From the NCBI GenBank assembly GCA_026315105.1, contig CM048755.1, positions 760,511,301 through 760,575,300 of the forward strand: a DNA stretch of 64,000 bases, in the 5' to 3' direction. Under the pieces are notes generated by a model. That model was not told where the DNA came from, searched no databases, and was given only the letters and a program-made list of their open reading frames with translations. The stretch comes from Locusta migratoria (lineage: Eukaryota; Arthropoda; Insecta; Orthoptera; Acrididae). Shown piece by piece: positions 11,257 through 23,489 of this stretch. Made by a program: the position numbers and the translations under genes. Position 1 is the stretch's first letter, and each line of letters opens with the position of its first letter.

Positions 11257-12654
11257 CACTACTGGCCATTAAAATTGCTACATCAAGAAGAAATGCAGAT
11301 GATAAATGGGTTTTCATTGGGCAAATATATTATACTAGAACTGACATGAGATTATATTTTCATGCAATGTGGGTGCATAGATCCTGAGAAATCAGTATCC
11401 AGAACAACCACCTCTGGCTGTAATAACAGCCTTGATACACCTGGGCATTGAGTCAAACAGAGCTTGGATGGCGTGTACAGGTACAGATGCCCATGCAGCT
11501 TCAACACGATACCACAGTTCATCAAGAGTAGTGACTGGCGTATTGTGACGAGCCAGTTGCTCGGCCACCTTTGACCAAACGTTGTCAGTTGGTGAGAGAT
11601 CTGGAGAATGTGCTAGACAGGGCAGCAGTCGAACATTTTCCATATCCAGAAAGGCCCATACAGGACTTGCAGCATGTGGTTGTGCATTATCCTGCTGAAT
11701 TGTAGGGTTTTGCATCAAATGAAGGGTAGAACCATGGGTCATAACACATGTGAATTAACGGCCACTGTTCAAAGTGTCATCAATGCGAACAAGAGGTGAC
11801 TGAGACGTGTAACCAATGCACACCATACCATCACGGTGTTTGATACGCCAGTATGGCGATGTCGAATACAAGCTTCCAATTTGCGTTCACCGCGATGTTG
11901 CCAAACACAGATGCGACTATCTTGATGCTGTAAATGGAACCTGGATTCATCCAAAAAAAAATTACGTTTCACCATTTGTGCTCCCAGGTTCATCGTTGCG
12001 TACACCATTGCAGGCACTCCTTTCTGTGATGCAGCATCAATGGTAACCGCAGCCATGGTTCCGAGCTGATAGTTCATGCTGCTGCAAACGTTGTCGACCC
12101 GTTCGTGCAGATGGATGTCGTCTTGGAAACGTCCCCATCTGTTGACTCAGGGATCGAGACGTGGCTGCACGATCCGTTGCAGCCATGTGCATAAGATGCC
12201 TGTCATCTCGACTGCTAGTGATAAGAGGCCGTTGGAATCCAGCTCGGTGTTCTGTATAGCCCTCCTGAACCCACCGATTCCATATTCTGCTAATAGTCAT
12301 TCGATTGCGACCAGTGCGAGCAGCTATGTCATAATATGATAAATCGCAATAGCGATAGGCTATAATCCCACCTTTATCAAAGTCAGAAACGTGATGGTAC
12401 GCATTTCTCCTCCTTACACGAGGCATCACAACATTTCACCAGGCAACGCCGGTCAACTGCTGTTTGGGTATAAGAAATCGGTTGGAAACTGTCCTCATGT
12501 CAGCAGGTTGTAGGTGTCGCTACCAGCGCCAACCTTGTGTGAATGCTCTGAAAAGCTAATCATTTACATATAACAGAATCATCTTCCTGTCGGTTAAATT
12601 TCACATCTTTAGCATGTAATCTTTGTCATATAGCAATTTTAATGGCCAGGAGTG
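11257..12654 (-). mobile_element. Tc1-like DNA transposon
   Basis: The 24-bp TIRs are CACTACTGGCCATTAAAATT.. at the left and the reverse complement of CACTCCTGGCCATTAAAATT.. at the right, with one mismatch. Both are flanked by TA (11255-11256 and 12655-12656), the TSD of the Tc1/mariner superfamily. The length (1398 bp) is typical. The interior holds one transposase gene on the minus strand. Confidence 0.92.
11392..12429 (-). pseudogene. Tc1-like transposase
   Basis: The start is at 12429 (MMPRVRRRNAYHHVS). The N-terminal helix-turn-helix region includes ISRIWNRWVQEG. The catalytic core has FLDESRF (first D), QDNAQPHAAS (second D) and SPDLSPTDNVW, where the third acidic residue is D in place of the usual E at DD34 spacing. 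The gene is split over three frames (12429-12037, 12077-11769, 11742-11392), so at least two frameshifts are present. The C-terminal MPRCIKAVITARGG matches the family end. This is a dead copy of a common insect Tc1 family. Confidence 0.9.
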
Positions 12655-12656
12655 TA

Positions 12657-14038
12657 GAACAAATGCACTTTTCAGAGAAAGCGCTGTTACCTTTGAACAA
12701 CTCAGAATCTTGGAGAATACAGTTGTGTTCAGTTAACAGGAGTGGGAAAAAACCTTTTAGGAAACAAGATGAAGAGAGAGAAATAAATTGTCAGTGATGG
12801 TTTTTTATTTTCATTTATTTGTTTTGTTCTTCAGGTAGATCAAAGATTTACAGTCGTTTGTTCTGGGTTTTTCGTTGAGGATTTTGCTCAGGGGTTTTTT
12901 TTTTTTCTTCTTTTTTAAGTTACAGGTGGCATTGAGCCCCCTTTCTTTCTCTATCTTTTCATTGGTTCATTGGTTTGATAGGTCCTTTGTGGTGGTTTTG
13001 GTTTTTGTTTTACTTTGATTGTTTTGACGTTGACTCAGTTTTTTCAGTACAGAGGGCATCGAGCCCTGTGACCGAGCTTGCTGAGCCACTGCACCTGGCG
13101 ACTTTCAAAACACCGTCTAATATCTTTGTGCATCACAAACTAATTCACCGCCCATTACGCTACTTTGAACAGCTGCAAGAGTAATCCGTAATTCTTGTAC
13201 CATCAATGGCAGGTGTTATCTGCTAACATGGCATTTTTAGACATTTGATTATGATTCATTGTCCTAAGAATGATGTGTTTTTGACAATTTTAAGTGCGCC
13301 ATTGCATTGAAATGACAACGCTTGAGTTATAATAAGAAAATCATCAAATACACCAAGCAAAATGGCGTACGCTAAAGAGTGTTCTGGGCGAGGGATGTCA
13401 CGTGACTGATATCTGAATGCCAAATGTACAGTACATTCCTTCCACACTGTAGTTATTCGTAAACAGTACAGGCAAAGACAATAAACTTAAAACAAACTAC
13501 CAAAGCAAGACAGGTGTTAATATTTTTAATGGAAAAAATAATGAAAATGTGGGAGGCATACAAAACTAATGGTTTAAAGAGGTAAATTCAGAAAAGTGTG
13601 TGTTTTGTCAAAGCTAACATCAAATATCAAATAATTTTGGCTGTTTGTTAAAATACGGACAGAAAGAATATTACATGTTAGGTGCATAGATATTATCACA
13701 ATAGTAGAGTCGTAATTGTATCGTCCATAATTTTTTGTTTATGTTTTTATTATGTTTGTCCCAAATGTATGGGAAAAATCATAAAGTTACAGGCAAACCT
13801 AAAGTGGGCCATAAAATAGGTCAGTTTTTTTCCAATTATGCAGTAGTTTCAAACTGACTGCCAGTTATCTTTTCTCCTTTCTTTCCCCTTCATTTTTCCC
13901 CCCATTTAATGTCTTCTTTCTTTATATAACATAACGTTTTTCTTATTTTGTATTCTAGATTGTGAGGATATTACCCTTGTTAAAAGCATCACCTTAATCT
14001 GTATGGGTGTAATAAATTAAAATATTTTTTATATTCAG
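12657..14038. other. Presumed intron upstream of the host exon
   Basis: AT-rich with T-rich tracts. Two related segments (near 12920 and 13040) both carry a T run followed by GGCAT[TC]GAGCCC. The last 150 bases include pyrimidine-rich DNA and end in ATATTCAG at 14038, the acceptor chosen for the exon. An alternative acceptor-like TATTCTAG at about 13962 is followed by an in-frame stop at 13981. Confidence 0.45.
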
Positions 14039-14235
14039 CATTATCAAGACGGAGCGTTCAGTGTGTTGGCCCGTGGTTTCTGGCTCACATTCAGGGGAAA
14101 TTGATAGATGCCAAAAATGCCCTTACTGGTGCGGCCCCTGAAGAGAGAGATGATGAAGATGATAGTCCAAATGCAAAATTATTTGATCCTGATGATGTGG
14201 CTTTACTTAGAACATTAGATCCAAAGGAATGGAAG
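14039..14235 (+). CDS. DNAJC2: Internal coding exon, DNAJC2/zuotin-like
   Basis: This 197-bp open segment is bounded by an acceptor (ATATTCAG) and a donor (AAG|GTTAGT). Codons start at 14041 and encode 65 residues: a SVQCVGPWFLAH block, an acidic middle (EERDDEDDSPNAK) and LLRTLDPKEWK immediately before the donor. In DNAJC2 (MPP11/zuotin) proteins a VGRWFEAF-like block, an acidic stretch and LKTLDPKDWK come just before the J domain, so the order and the exon end match. DNAJC2 binds ribosomes with HSPA14 as the ribosome-associated complex and also has nuclear chromatin roles. I could not find the preceding exon or the following J-domain exon in the window. The flanking introns would therefore be long, as is usual in locusts. 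The identity is recall-based but specific. Confidence 0.72.
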
Positions 14236-15189
14236 GTTAGTGCCAAATTTTTTATGTTGGTTTGTAGTATTTGGTTACCAGGTGCTAAGATATAATGATT
14301 GAAGTATTGCAAGTCGTGCAGAAATATTGCATGAAACTGACTAACAATTATCGTCGTGTACAGCAGAGACTTGATTATGTGGACAAGTGTTTCCCCTATT
14401 TCATTTGGACAATCAGAATTCCAGATAACTAAATGTATAAAGGAAATGATTTATGTATTGTTAACTCTAGACATGTAACCTATTTATTGTTATTAGTGTG
14501 ATACATTGTTATATGGCTTTATAGAATTAATAAATGATGATGATGTGTTTAGAATAAACAACTAAATCAGATTTCACTTATTAAAATGAGCAAGAATCAG
14601 TAATTTATGAAGAGATTGAAACACATTCATAAGTGCACACGTATTTTCATAAAATTACTGAAATAATGCAACTTTAATCTTGGGAACATTGTATCCTCAC
14701 TGTAGTTTAATTTTGCTTAAAATATTTAGTAATTGTCATCTGATGTAAGGTTCAAGTCATATGAAATGATCCAATGAGGATTGCTTGTTCATTTTTAAAT
14801 ATTTTGATTTTTACATATATGTGATGTACCTATAATTGGTAAGTGGAAAAGTTAAAAAAAAAATTACCTGCACCCTTACTGAACAGTGGCCATTCTTATT
14901 TATAGGCATGTTATTGTTTTTAAATTTAGAGACATTAGCATTCATTTGAATGTGTCTGCTCTGGGTCAAGTTATAATATTGCAATTTACATGGTTGTTTT
15001 CAGATAAGTCTCCTCTACAACATAATGATGCAAAATACCCTAAATTCAAAAATAACAACCCAAAATGACTTCTAAATTTTGGTATTGAAAAATGTAGAAA
15101 ATCTGCCTTTAGACCCAAAACCAGCAATCAAATAGTGATTTATCAGAGTTTTTTTTTTTTTTTTTACTCTAGTTAGATACTTTAGACTA
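14236..15189. other. Presumed intron downstream of the host exon
   Basis: AT-rich DNA with no named repeat. It ends with a 17-base T run (about 15149-15165) shortly before the 5' end of LINE A. I see no second host exon here. Confidence 0.45.
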
Positions 15190-17648
15190 ATGCCCCTCCC
15201 TCTCCCCCAAGGGGGCTCACCATTCTTTGGTGAGTATGTGATTGGCCACCACAGGGCCCCAGCCTTTGCAGCACTCCTCTTCCGTGATGGATGACTACTC
15301 TCCCTCTATCCTTTTCCACCTCTTTTGGGGACGGAGTCCTGTGCCTCATCCGGGAAAACGGAGATGTGTTGTAGCTTTGAATTTACCTGGATTTCTCTTT
15401 CACACTCTTTCCCCTCTTCTTCCTTATCTTGCCTATTTTTCCTCCTTTTCAGTGTTTGAGGTTCCTCTTCTTCTTTCTTACTCCCTGTGAGTTCCTGAAG
15501 GCTGCTCACGCGTTCGATTCATAAAAGGTGACTGTCGTAATGCGTAAGACCCAGCCCCGGGTTGGCATGTAGGGTTCGTGCATACCCCCTGGATGAGGCC
15601 AGGCCAAGGGAGGGTTGATTGCCTGAGCTGTAACCTTTCCGATGTACCGATTGGTCCCTCCCTAAGGTGTGGACAATCACGTGAGGCAGGTGTACTCCCT
15701 TTGATGGGGGCTCTTAGTAGGAACGAGCGCGCCATCGGAGACACTGGCAATCCTGGGAGATTTCTTCACAATAGGATCCCAAAAAAGAAAGTATAAGGAT
15801 ACGAAAGAGTCTCAGGATTCTTAAAACTGGACTACTCTCCTGGTTGCACCTTGATACCTTGTGGTAACACGTACTGAAGAAGGTAAAAGTTTTTCTACAG
15901 TTAACCCATTTGTCGTCCAAAAAAGCGTGGATGTGATTGCAGGCCCAGTGAAGTCCTGCAAATGTTTGTGCAATGGTACTCTGTTGATTGAAACAGACCG
16001 TGCCTTTCAGGCTCAGAGGTTACTAACGGCCACCCTTCTCCAGGGTCACCCAGTGCAAGTGGAGGCCCACTGTACTCTGAACTACTCTCGTGGGGTTGTC
16101 TACAGTAATCTGCTTGATGGTTTGACGAGGAGGAAATACAGGTACCGATGCAGTTCGCAAGGAAAATGTATGCCGGTCGTAAACTGAGTACGTTAGCATT
16201 TGGGACTTTCAGCTCAGTTGTTGCTAATCCACGACAACTGCAAGACATATCTACACAGACATGAGATTTACAGATCAGTGATGCTGTGGCAACAAACACC
16301 CAGTTACACGATGGCATTGTCGTCATCTTCTGCCGAGAGCACACGCCCTTCTACCAAACCTCCGCTCGCACCTATGAAATCTCTTGCCTCACAGACAGAG
16401 ACACGGAAATCCACAAAGGATTATACCCGTGAAGACTTCCTGCGCCCATCTACCTAACAATCATGCGGGTCTTCAACTGATGCCCACCACGGTTCAAAGA
16501 AGTTGGGCAAGGGGAAGAAATCTTCCCCTTCTCCCTCCTGGTATTCCCCTTCCACAACGTCATCTAGTGATGCCCTCCCCCAGACGGCCTCTGTGTCGCT
16601 GGGGCGCACTGCCAGTGGTCGATTGAGTGGCTGACCTCAGGCTGGCTCTGAAGCCACTGTCGAATTAATGGACCAAGAGTCTCCACTCTTAGATCCAACT
16701 AATTGGGAGCATTCACATTGTGGTCCTCTGCAGTCACGGGGGTGACTGTTCATTCTACCTCTTTCCAGTGCTCTCACTATGGTTACCATATCCTTCAGTG
16801 GAACATTCTTAGCATCCACTCCAATAGAGCAGAACTACAGCTACTGTTGCAAACCTACTTCTCACTAATTGTCTACCTTCAGGAAATAAAACTACATCCT
16901 CACACTCACTTTAACGTGCTACACTTATCCTCAGTTCACATTGACTTACCCCTGTGGCTGGGGTTGCAGCTTGTGTGGGCGTTATGCTGCTTTTAAGAGG
17001 CGATATACATTTCCAAACCATCCCTTTACAAACCCTGCTTCAAGCAGTAGCAGTTAGACTGTCCTTTCCTGGTTTCAGCTTCTCCCTGTGTTATGTCTAT
17101 ACACCATCATCCTCTGCTGTAACCAGATCTGACCTTCTACACCTTATTGACCAGCTTTATCCTCCTTCACTGTTGGTCAGTGATTTCAATGCCCACCATC
17201 CTCTTTGGTGCTCTCCACGTCGTTGTCAGAGGGGCTCTCTCGTTGTGGGTCTCCTCGACTACCTTAATCTCCTCTGTCTCGACACTGGCAATTCCACTTA
17301 TCTTTCGGACTCCACACACACTTTTTCCCACTTGGACCTTTCCATCTGCACTGTTCGACTGGCCCATCACCTCGAGTGGTCTGTTCTTTCAGACACACAC
17401 TCGAATGACGTATTTCCAAGTGTCATTCGTCTACTGACGCCCTTCATTCTAGCTAGTCCATCCAACTGGCAGCTTTCCAAAGCTGATTGGCAGCTTTATT
17501 CTTCGTTAGCTACTTTCCGTAAACATCTTTTTACCGGTATTGATCACCGGGTCGATCATCTTACTATTGTAATCCTCACTGCCACAGAATGTTCAATTCC
17601 TTGCACCTATTCCTTGCCGCGAAGTCCCCCAGTTTCCGGGTGGACTGA
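15190..17648 (+). mobile_element. LINE A (APE-RT-RNase H), 5' part
   Basis: The first 650 bases match the 5' UTR of LINE C: CCCCCTGG, CCGATTGGTCC and GAGCGCGCCAT..GGAGAC occur in the same order. A gag-like ORF1 starts near 15840 (15861-16187 includes AFQAQRLLTATLLQGHPVQVEAH, matching LINE C). The ORF2 endonuclease spans about 16790-17640, with ILQWN (EN start), YLQEIKL, LLVSDFNAHHPLWCS and THTFSHLDLSIC. ORF1 has several breaks. The endonuclease runs open for 700 bases, then is interrupted at about 17648 by LINE B. Family A/C belongs to the I/R1/LOA group of non-LTR elements with RNase H. Confidence 0.8.
16954..17648 (+). pseudogene. LINE A endonuclease domain (APE type)
   Basis: The open frame from 16954 carries the C-terminal two thirds of an apurinic-type endonuclease: the CYVYTPSS strand, the SDFNAHHPLWC motif (DFN with the catalytic D/N pair) and a SHLDLSIC block near the D-H end. 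The N-terminal part (ILQWN..YLQEIKL) lies one frame away at 16790-16880, so a frameshift separates them. The last family residues are near SIPCTYSLPRS. Beyond about 17648 the frame continues only by chance into LINE B 5' sequence. Confidence 0.75.
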
Positions 17649-18342
17649 GGAAAAGCCGCGAAGCACTCTGAGCTCAGAGATTCACTCTGAGTTTTTAAAG
17701 ACTATCCCTCATAGCAAAACTGTGTTCACTACAAATGGTTGTGTGCACAATGCCGCCGTCTTTTTCGGGAAAGCAAACGAGCTTGTCTCATTTCCAGATC
17801 CCGGGTTTAACCGTAGCGCCCCTCAGGGGCCCAGCATTAATTTGCTGAGTACGGGCTTAGCGAACCCGGGGACCCGAGCTGTGGACTGCGCCAACAGTCT
17901 GTCACACCGTAAGCTCTGTGCATGCTTCAACGAACATCGTTCGGCGCTCGGGGATCTTGGCTTAATCGCCTGGGTCGTGAGGACTGTACAAACCTCAAAA
18001 AATTATACAACTCGATCTCAAAGTATGCTACGTGATGAGGAGATGCATGGCTGTTGAGGTTGAACAGTCGTTAGCGAGCGACCTCTGAGGAATCTGCCGC
18101 ACCTCAGTTGTATAAGGCGTACCCAAGCAAGCGGGGCTCTGCCTGGGTGGACGTATGATTCCCTGGCTGCTCGTGGGACCACGATGAAACAAGCAAATCA
18201 TAGTGTTGCCAGATGTAGAACCAGTGTTTGTAAGTGTGGATGAACTGAATTTAATGCTGTGACGTAAGACCCCCCCAAGCATTTCCTTTCATGTCCACAC
18301 CAGGGGAAGAACGCAGGGCCTATCAACAAGGTGAGACTTACA

Positions 18343-18365
18343 CCCCCCCCCCCCCCCCCCCCCCC
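18343..18365. repeat. 23-base C homopolymer
   Basis: An uninterrupted C run in the 5' part of LINE B, just before the recognisable ORF1. The length is unusual in AT-rich DNA. It may be a genuine slippage expansion or a read artefact. Confidence 0.85.
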
Positions 18366-18408
18366 GTTTCCCGATATCTGGTGTGTACTAGAACAGACGT
18401 TTACAACC

Positions 18409-19523
18409 ATGAAGCCTCTGTTTTTTGTGGAACACCTTGAAGATAAGTTTGCGGAACTGGATGGCATGTCCAAGATGAGATCTGGGGCTGTACTGATAAC
18501 GTCATCGTCCCCAGCCCAGTCACGGGCACTGCTTGCCTGTGACAAGTTGGGTGATGTTCCCGTTAGCATCACTCCCCATAAGGGCTTCAACATGGTTCAG
18601 GGATGAGTTACGGAAGAACCTAGAGAGGCGAGGAGTACAGTTCATCCGGCACATTTATAGGGGTGCGAAGGACAATAGGATAGTCACCTGTGCATTTATC
18701 TTGGCTTTCAAAGGCGATACATTGTTGGAGAAAGTCAAGGTAATGATCTACCAGTGTGACGTAAAGCCCTATGCTTCTCTCACTATGCACTGCTTCAAAT
18801 ACTGGAGGTTTGGGCAAATGTCGTCCTGATGTGATGCCAACCCTGAGTGTCGGGAGTGGGGACATGCATGATACCCAGATGTCCCTCATGTCCCTCCTCC
18901 AGTATGTGTTAACTGTAAGCAGCATCACTCTCTTTTGCCCGCCAGACTGCACAGTTCTTCATAAGGAACGGAAAATCATGGAATATAAGACCCTGGACTG
19001 GTTGTCAAATTCAGAGGCAAAGAAAAAGTATGCTAAACTCCATCCCGCAAACACGAAACCATCATATGCCACAGTTGCATCACCATTGCCTCTGCCATCT
19101 CTGCTACCACCTTCTACTGCCATCTCTGCTACCACCTTCTACTGCCTCGTCTTCCATAGTGGGCTCTTCGGCCTAACTGCTCACATCTGCCTCCATGATG
19201 TTTGGAGGTACCTCAACTCCCGTTGCCCCCAAGGTCCCTACTTTGGGAGCACCACCACCACCACCACCTATGGGGCCCCTCAGTCACCACTCAAGCCAGA
19301 GACACAACAGCCATCTCTGGCTCCTCTCGTGATGAAGGGATCCCTCGGAACCCTTCCTTCCAAGGCTTCTCCTGTGGATACCAGTAAGTGGCTGAAAGAG
19401 CCACCAACTGCTGGTCGCAGGGCCTCATGGGCATCCTTAGTCCCTGAGGATGGGTCCCCAAAGCCCTCACAGCATGAGGAACCTCGCAATAAGGAAAAGA
19501 AAAAGAGCAACAACAAAGAATAG
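18409..19523 (+). pseudogene. LINE B ORF1 (gag-like)
   Basis: Three overlapping frames together give a gag-like protein: 18409-18606, 18533-18829 and 18771-19523. The C-terminal part is proline- and serine-rich and lysine-rich at the end, as in other I/R1 ORF1 proteins. The C-x2-C-x4-H-x4-C knuckle is reduced to one recognisable CFKYWRFGQMS. These proteins coat LINE RNA and help form the ribonucleoprotein. Two frameshifts mean it cannot be made intact. Confidence 0.6.
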
Positions 19524-19702
19524 ATAGTGGCTACCGTGCCACCAAAACACTCCTCTGCTTCTGACGACGAGGTAGACATCCTTGCGTCCCCCAAAGACTT
19601 GGCAATTTCCGAGTCTTTGGAAGCCATGGACATAGAAGCTCTGCCTCAAAAATCGGCAACAGCAGAAGATTCCGTGAACCCTACTGCAATGTTGAAATCA
19701 GC

Positions 19703-21850
19703 ATGTCCGAGCAACCAAGAGGCTCTCTGATCCTGCAATGGAACTGTGGCGGCTTTTTCCGCCATTCGCCAGAGTTGCAGCAATTGTTGTGCCGCTTCCC
19801 GGTGTTTTGTGTAGCCCTGCAGGACTCCAGACGACCCCAGCCCTTTGTAGATATTGAGGCTGTTACAACAATCGTACTATTTATGACAGGGTATCTGTCA
19901 GAGTTAGTGTTTATGTTCTTGCAACTGTCCACAGTGCTGCTGTGCCTCTCAACGCAACCCTGGAGGCAGTGGCTGTTCGCATCCTTGCAATAGAGGAATT
20001 TACCATCTGTTCCCTTTACCTTCTCCCAGATTTTGTTGTCTTTCTTGCTGACCTCCCTGCATTGGTCGCCCAATTGCCCCAACCGTTTCTCCTCTTGGGT
20101 GATTTCAGTGTCCATCAACCTTTGTGGGGTGGAACTGAAACCACGGGCTGTGGTAGAGACATTGAGAACCTTTTAGCTTAGCTTGACAATTGCGTTCTGA
20201 ACAGTGGGACACCCACGTGCTTTAACATGGCACATGGCTCTTTCTCCGCCATCGATCTGTCCATTTGCAGCCGAGTCGACTTCCACATTTATCTTGGAGG
20301 GTCCACAAAGATCTTTGTGGGAGCGACCAGTTTCCTATCCTTTTATCGCTCTCATTATTTGACCCCTCATTCCGCCTGCCCCAGTAGTCCTTCCAAAGAG
20401 CTGACTGGCAAGGCTACACCTCTACAGCTGTGGCTACTATTCTGGTACCAGGTAACATTGATATGGCGGTTCAACAGCTCACTGCAAACGTTGTTTCCAT
20501 CATCGAAGCAAATGTCCTGACTACCACAGGCTCGCTTCGGCACAAGTTGGTGCCTTGGTGGACACGGAGGAGCTGAAGCTATCCAGGAGCGTCGACGGCT
20601 GCTCCAATGCCACCGGCGCCACCCCACCACAGAACATCTGATTGCTTTTAAGCGTCTCTGGGCCCGAGCCCGGTGACTGATCCAACAGAGTAAGCAGGAC
20701 TGTTGGGAGCGATATGTAGCTACCATAGGTTCCCGCACCTCCCCTTCTCGAGTGTGGTCACAGGTACGGCACCTATTCGCGTACCGCCCACCAAATGGAA
20801 TCCCGTCAGTCCATGTTCAAGGTGCTCTGTGTACTGACCCGTCACTTATTGCCGAGCACATGGCAGAGCATTTTGCACGTTGCTCTGCGACCACAGCCTG
20901 CAGTGAGAAATTCCGCACCCCTAAAGAGTGAGTTGACTTGAGTGGAGGCAGTTGTCCTTCTGCACATGTCGATGGGAACTGTACAACGCCCCATTTAGTG
21001 AGTGGGAGTTCATGACTGCTCTAGCTGCAAGCCCCGATACCTCTCCCGGCCCAGACCGTATTCACAGCCAGTTTGCCCTTCACCTCTCAGTGGACTTTAT
21101 ATGCCACATACTTGCCCTTTACAATCGACTCTGGACGGAAGGCATTTTCCCGTCAACAATGACTGGGAAGTACTATTGTCCCAGTGATGAAACCAGGTGT
21201 AGATCCTTTGTCCACTGAGAGCTACAGCCTCATCAGCCTCACCAACTTTCTGTTGCAAGATCCTCGAACGTACGGTGAGTTGCCAGCTTATGTGGCTGCT
21301 GGAGGATCGGGGTCTCCTTGCCCCACAACTGGGAGGCTTACTTCAGGGCAGTTCTACTATAGACAATCTCGTGTCCCTGGAATCAGCTATACACACAGCT
21401 TTTACTCGCTGAGAACATCTTGTTGCAGCCTTTTCTGATCTCCGTAAGGCATACGATACAACCTGGCGTCGTCATATTCTCTCAACACTTTTTGAATGGG
21501 GCGTACGTGGTTCCCTCCCAGTGTTCGTACAGAACTTCCTCTCGCTCCACTCTTTTCAGGTTCGGGTTGGCACCTCTGTTTGCTCCCCTCATCTTTTAGA
21601 GAACGGCGTCCCACAGGGCTCCGTTCTAAGTTTACCCTTATTTTTAATTGCTATTAACAGACTAGCCGTAGCTGTAAGAACGTCTGTCTCTTCCTCCTCG
21701 TTTGCTGATGACTTTTGCCTGTACTTTAGCTCGGGCAGCATCGGCGTCACTGAAAGGCGGCTGCAGGGAGCCATCTGAAAGGCCCAGTCTTGGGCCTCTG
21801 CGCGTGGTTTCCAATTTGTGGCATAGAAGACCCACGTCATGCACTTCTGT
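19703..21850 (+). pseudogene. LINE B ORF2, endonuclease and RT
   Basis: The endonuclease start ILQWNCGGFFRHSPELQQLL is at 19733. The GDFSVHQPLWGG motif is at about 20098, with the catalytic N replaced by S. RT motifs follow from 21030 (SPGPDRIHS) to 21715 (FADD). Frames change at least five times. The C-terminal thumb continues after LINE C at 26244, where ELYLNEEHLCVEETNCFLGM resumes the frame. Confidence 0.75.
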
Positions 21851-22191
21851 CACCGTCGGGTAGACTCCCAGGGGGCCCACAGCCCTTTTGTGGGTACGTG
21901 TAACTCCCCACCCTAGGTAGACATGTAGGGCACGTACGTACCCCCTGGTAAAGGCCGGGCCCAGGGAGAGGTAATTACCCGAGCCGGTACCTTTCGAACG
22001 TGCCGATTGGTCCGTCCGTCCGTTCGCGGCATGTGTGACCTGAGGTGCGACCAGTCACCTAAGGCGGGTGTGCCCTCAGTGAGGGTCCCCACAAGGAAGG
22101 AGCGCGCCATTGGAGACGCCGGTAATCGTGGGGGACACTTCCGCTATGAAACCTTCCAAATCTACTATAAACCTGACCCAAAAATGGAAAC

Positions 22192-22990
22192 ATGATGAAT
22201 CTGTCTAAGAAAGTCTTGCCTAACGTTCCCAAGTTCCTCGTAGTATCTCATACTGATGATCAGGATTTTTCTTTTGTAAATCCTTTTCTTATTCAGAAGG
22301 GTGTTGTTGTGATCGCAGGTCCCTTGAAGACCTGCTCCAGACAGCGCAATGGGACCTTGTTGCATGAAATTGAGAATGCCTTTCAGGCACAGAAATTACT
22401 TTGGGCTACACTTGTGCATACTTTTCCTGTGAAAGTGGAGGCTCACCGTACCCTCAACTCCTCGCGGGGGGGGGGGGGGATAGTCTTCACAAGATCTAAG
22501 ATGTCTAATCAGGGAGTTACGGCTGTTCATCGCATTATGAAAAAAAAGTTGATAATGCTCTTGTGCCGACTCATACTGTCTTCTTGACTTTCAACAGGGT
22601 TGACCTACCATCTAAGGTGAAAGCGGGCTACAAAGTCATTTCCGTTCACCTGTATATACTCAATCCTACACACTGCTACCATTGCCAGAGATTTAATCAC
22701 ACTAGTAAATCTTGTCCTAATGCAGCCAAATGTGCCACCTGTGGCAGGGACGCACATGACGGTGAATGTCCATCTCCATCCCCTCTCTGCATTAATTGCA
22801 TGGGTGACCAAGCCGCTTCTTCACGGGACTGCCCCGTCTATAAAGAAGAGCGGGTCATCCAGGAGATTCACATCAAGGAAAACGTTTCAGTCTCTGCCGC
22901 TCTGAAGTTATTTGCGAGTAGGAAGCCCGCTTGTATTCCCAGCAGGTACTTGCAGCCAGGTCCTCACCTCCCCTCGACCAACTAAGGAGG
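22192..22990 (+). pseudogene. LINE C ORF1 with zinc knuckles
   Basis: The frame 22192-22480 holds NPFLIQKGVVVIAGPLK and AFQAQKLLWATLVHTFPVKVEAH, then a 14-base G run (22466-22479) shifts the frame. The second frame, 22563-22985, carries three cysteine-rich knuckles: CYHCQRFNHTSKSC, CATCGRDAHDGEC and CINCMGDQAASSRDC (the last lacks the usual H). It ends with a block like other I-type ORF1 C-termini. The function is nucleic-acid binding in the LINE ribonucleoprotein. The break at the G run makes it a pseudogene in this sequence. Confidence 0.8.
22466..22479. repeat. 14-base G homopolymer
   Basis: This lies inside LINE C ORF1 at the point where the reading frame shifts. The frameshift could reflect slippage or a base-count error in this run. 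Confidence 0.85.
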
Positions 22991-23489
22991 TAGGCATTCA
23001 GACTTGCGATTTCACCTTATGTGACACTGTTGTCAGATCGACCAGCCCGAAAAATGCTTGTTCCACATCTCGATCCCTTCTGCCCGTTCTACAGGGCGTT
23101 CCTCGACCAGTTCCCACAAATCCCAGGTACCTAAATTCGCTGCCCGGAATTCTAAAAAAGAACCTGTTTATGACAATTTCCTAAAAGAAGCCTCTAAGAA
23201 GGCTCACAAAAAGAACAGCCCCCCCTCCCCCCTTCCCTGCCGCGACGTGACTCTTCGGTCACGCCATCCAACAGTTGCCGGCCTCGGCCGTCTTCTGTTT
23301 CAATGGGACGCTCTGTTAGTCGGGAACCCGGCCGTTTACCGGCGGTTGAAGCTGCCCCTCCTGATCAACTTGGGAAGGAGGCAGATGCGTCAATCGAACC
23401 CATGGAACATAAGTCTCTACCTCTAGATAGCGATAGCAGTGCTCCCTTGAAGTCCGGTCCTCGTCGGCCGTCAATTTTACCCCGCTTGC

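Larger units (their letters stand above)
17649..21863 (+). mobile_element. LINE B (APE-RT-RNase H), part 1
   Basis: A 5' UTR of about 600 bases is followed by a gag-like ORF1 in three frames (18409-19520: FVEHLEDKFAEL, FIRHIYRGAKDNRIVTCAF, CFKYWRFGQMS, a decayed zinc knuckle), then ORF2 from 19703. The endonuclease is degenerate: ILQWNCGGF, LLLGDFSVHQPLWGG. The RT includes SPGPDRIHSQF, FSDLRKAYDTTWR, GVPQGSVLSLPLFLIAIN and an intact FADDFCLYF box (about 21702). It is interrupted by LINE C at CCGTCGGGTAG (21853-21863), one copy of an imperfect 11-bp duplication. Stops in every ORF make it inactive. Confidence 0.8.

Noticed and set aside
15242..15796. Several open frames on both strands
   Set aside because: They lie in the LINE A 5' UTR, which is conserved as nucleotide sequence with LINE C rather than as protein.
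17649..18057. Plus-strand continuation of the LINE A endonuclease frame
   Set aside because: Family homology stops near 17648. The rest is LINE B 5' sequence read by chance.
21589..21880. Minus-strand frames over LINE B RT
   Set aside because: Shadows of the plus-strand RT palm, which carries the real motifs.
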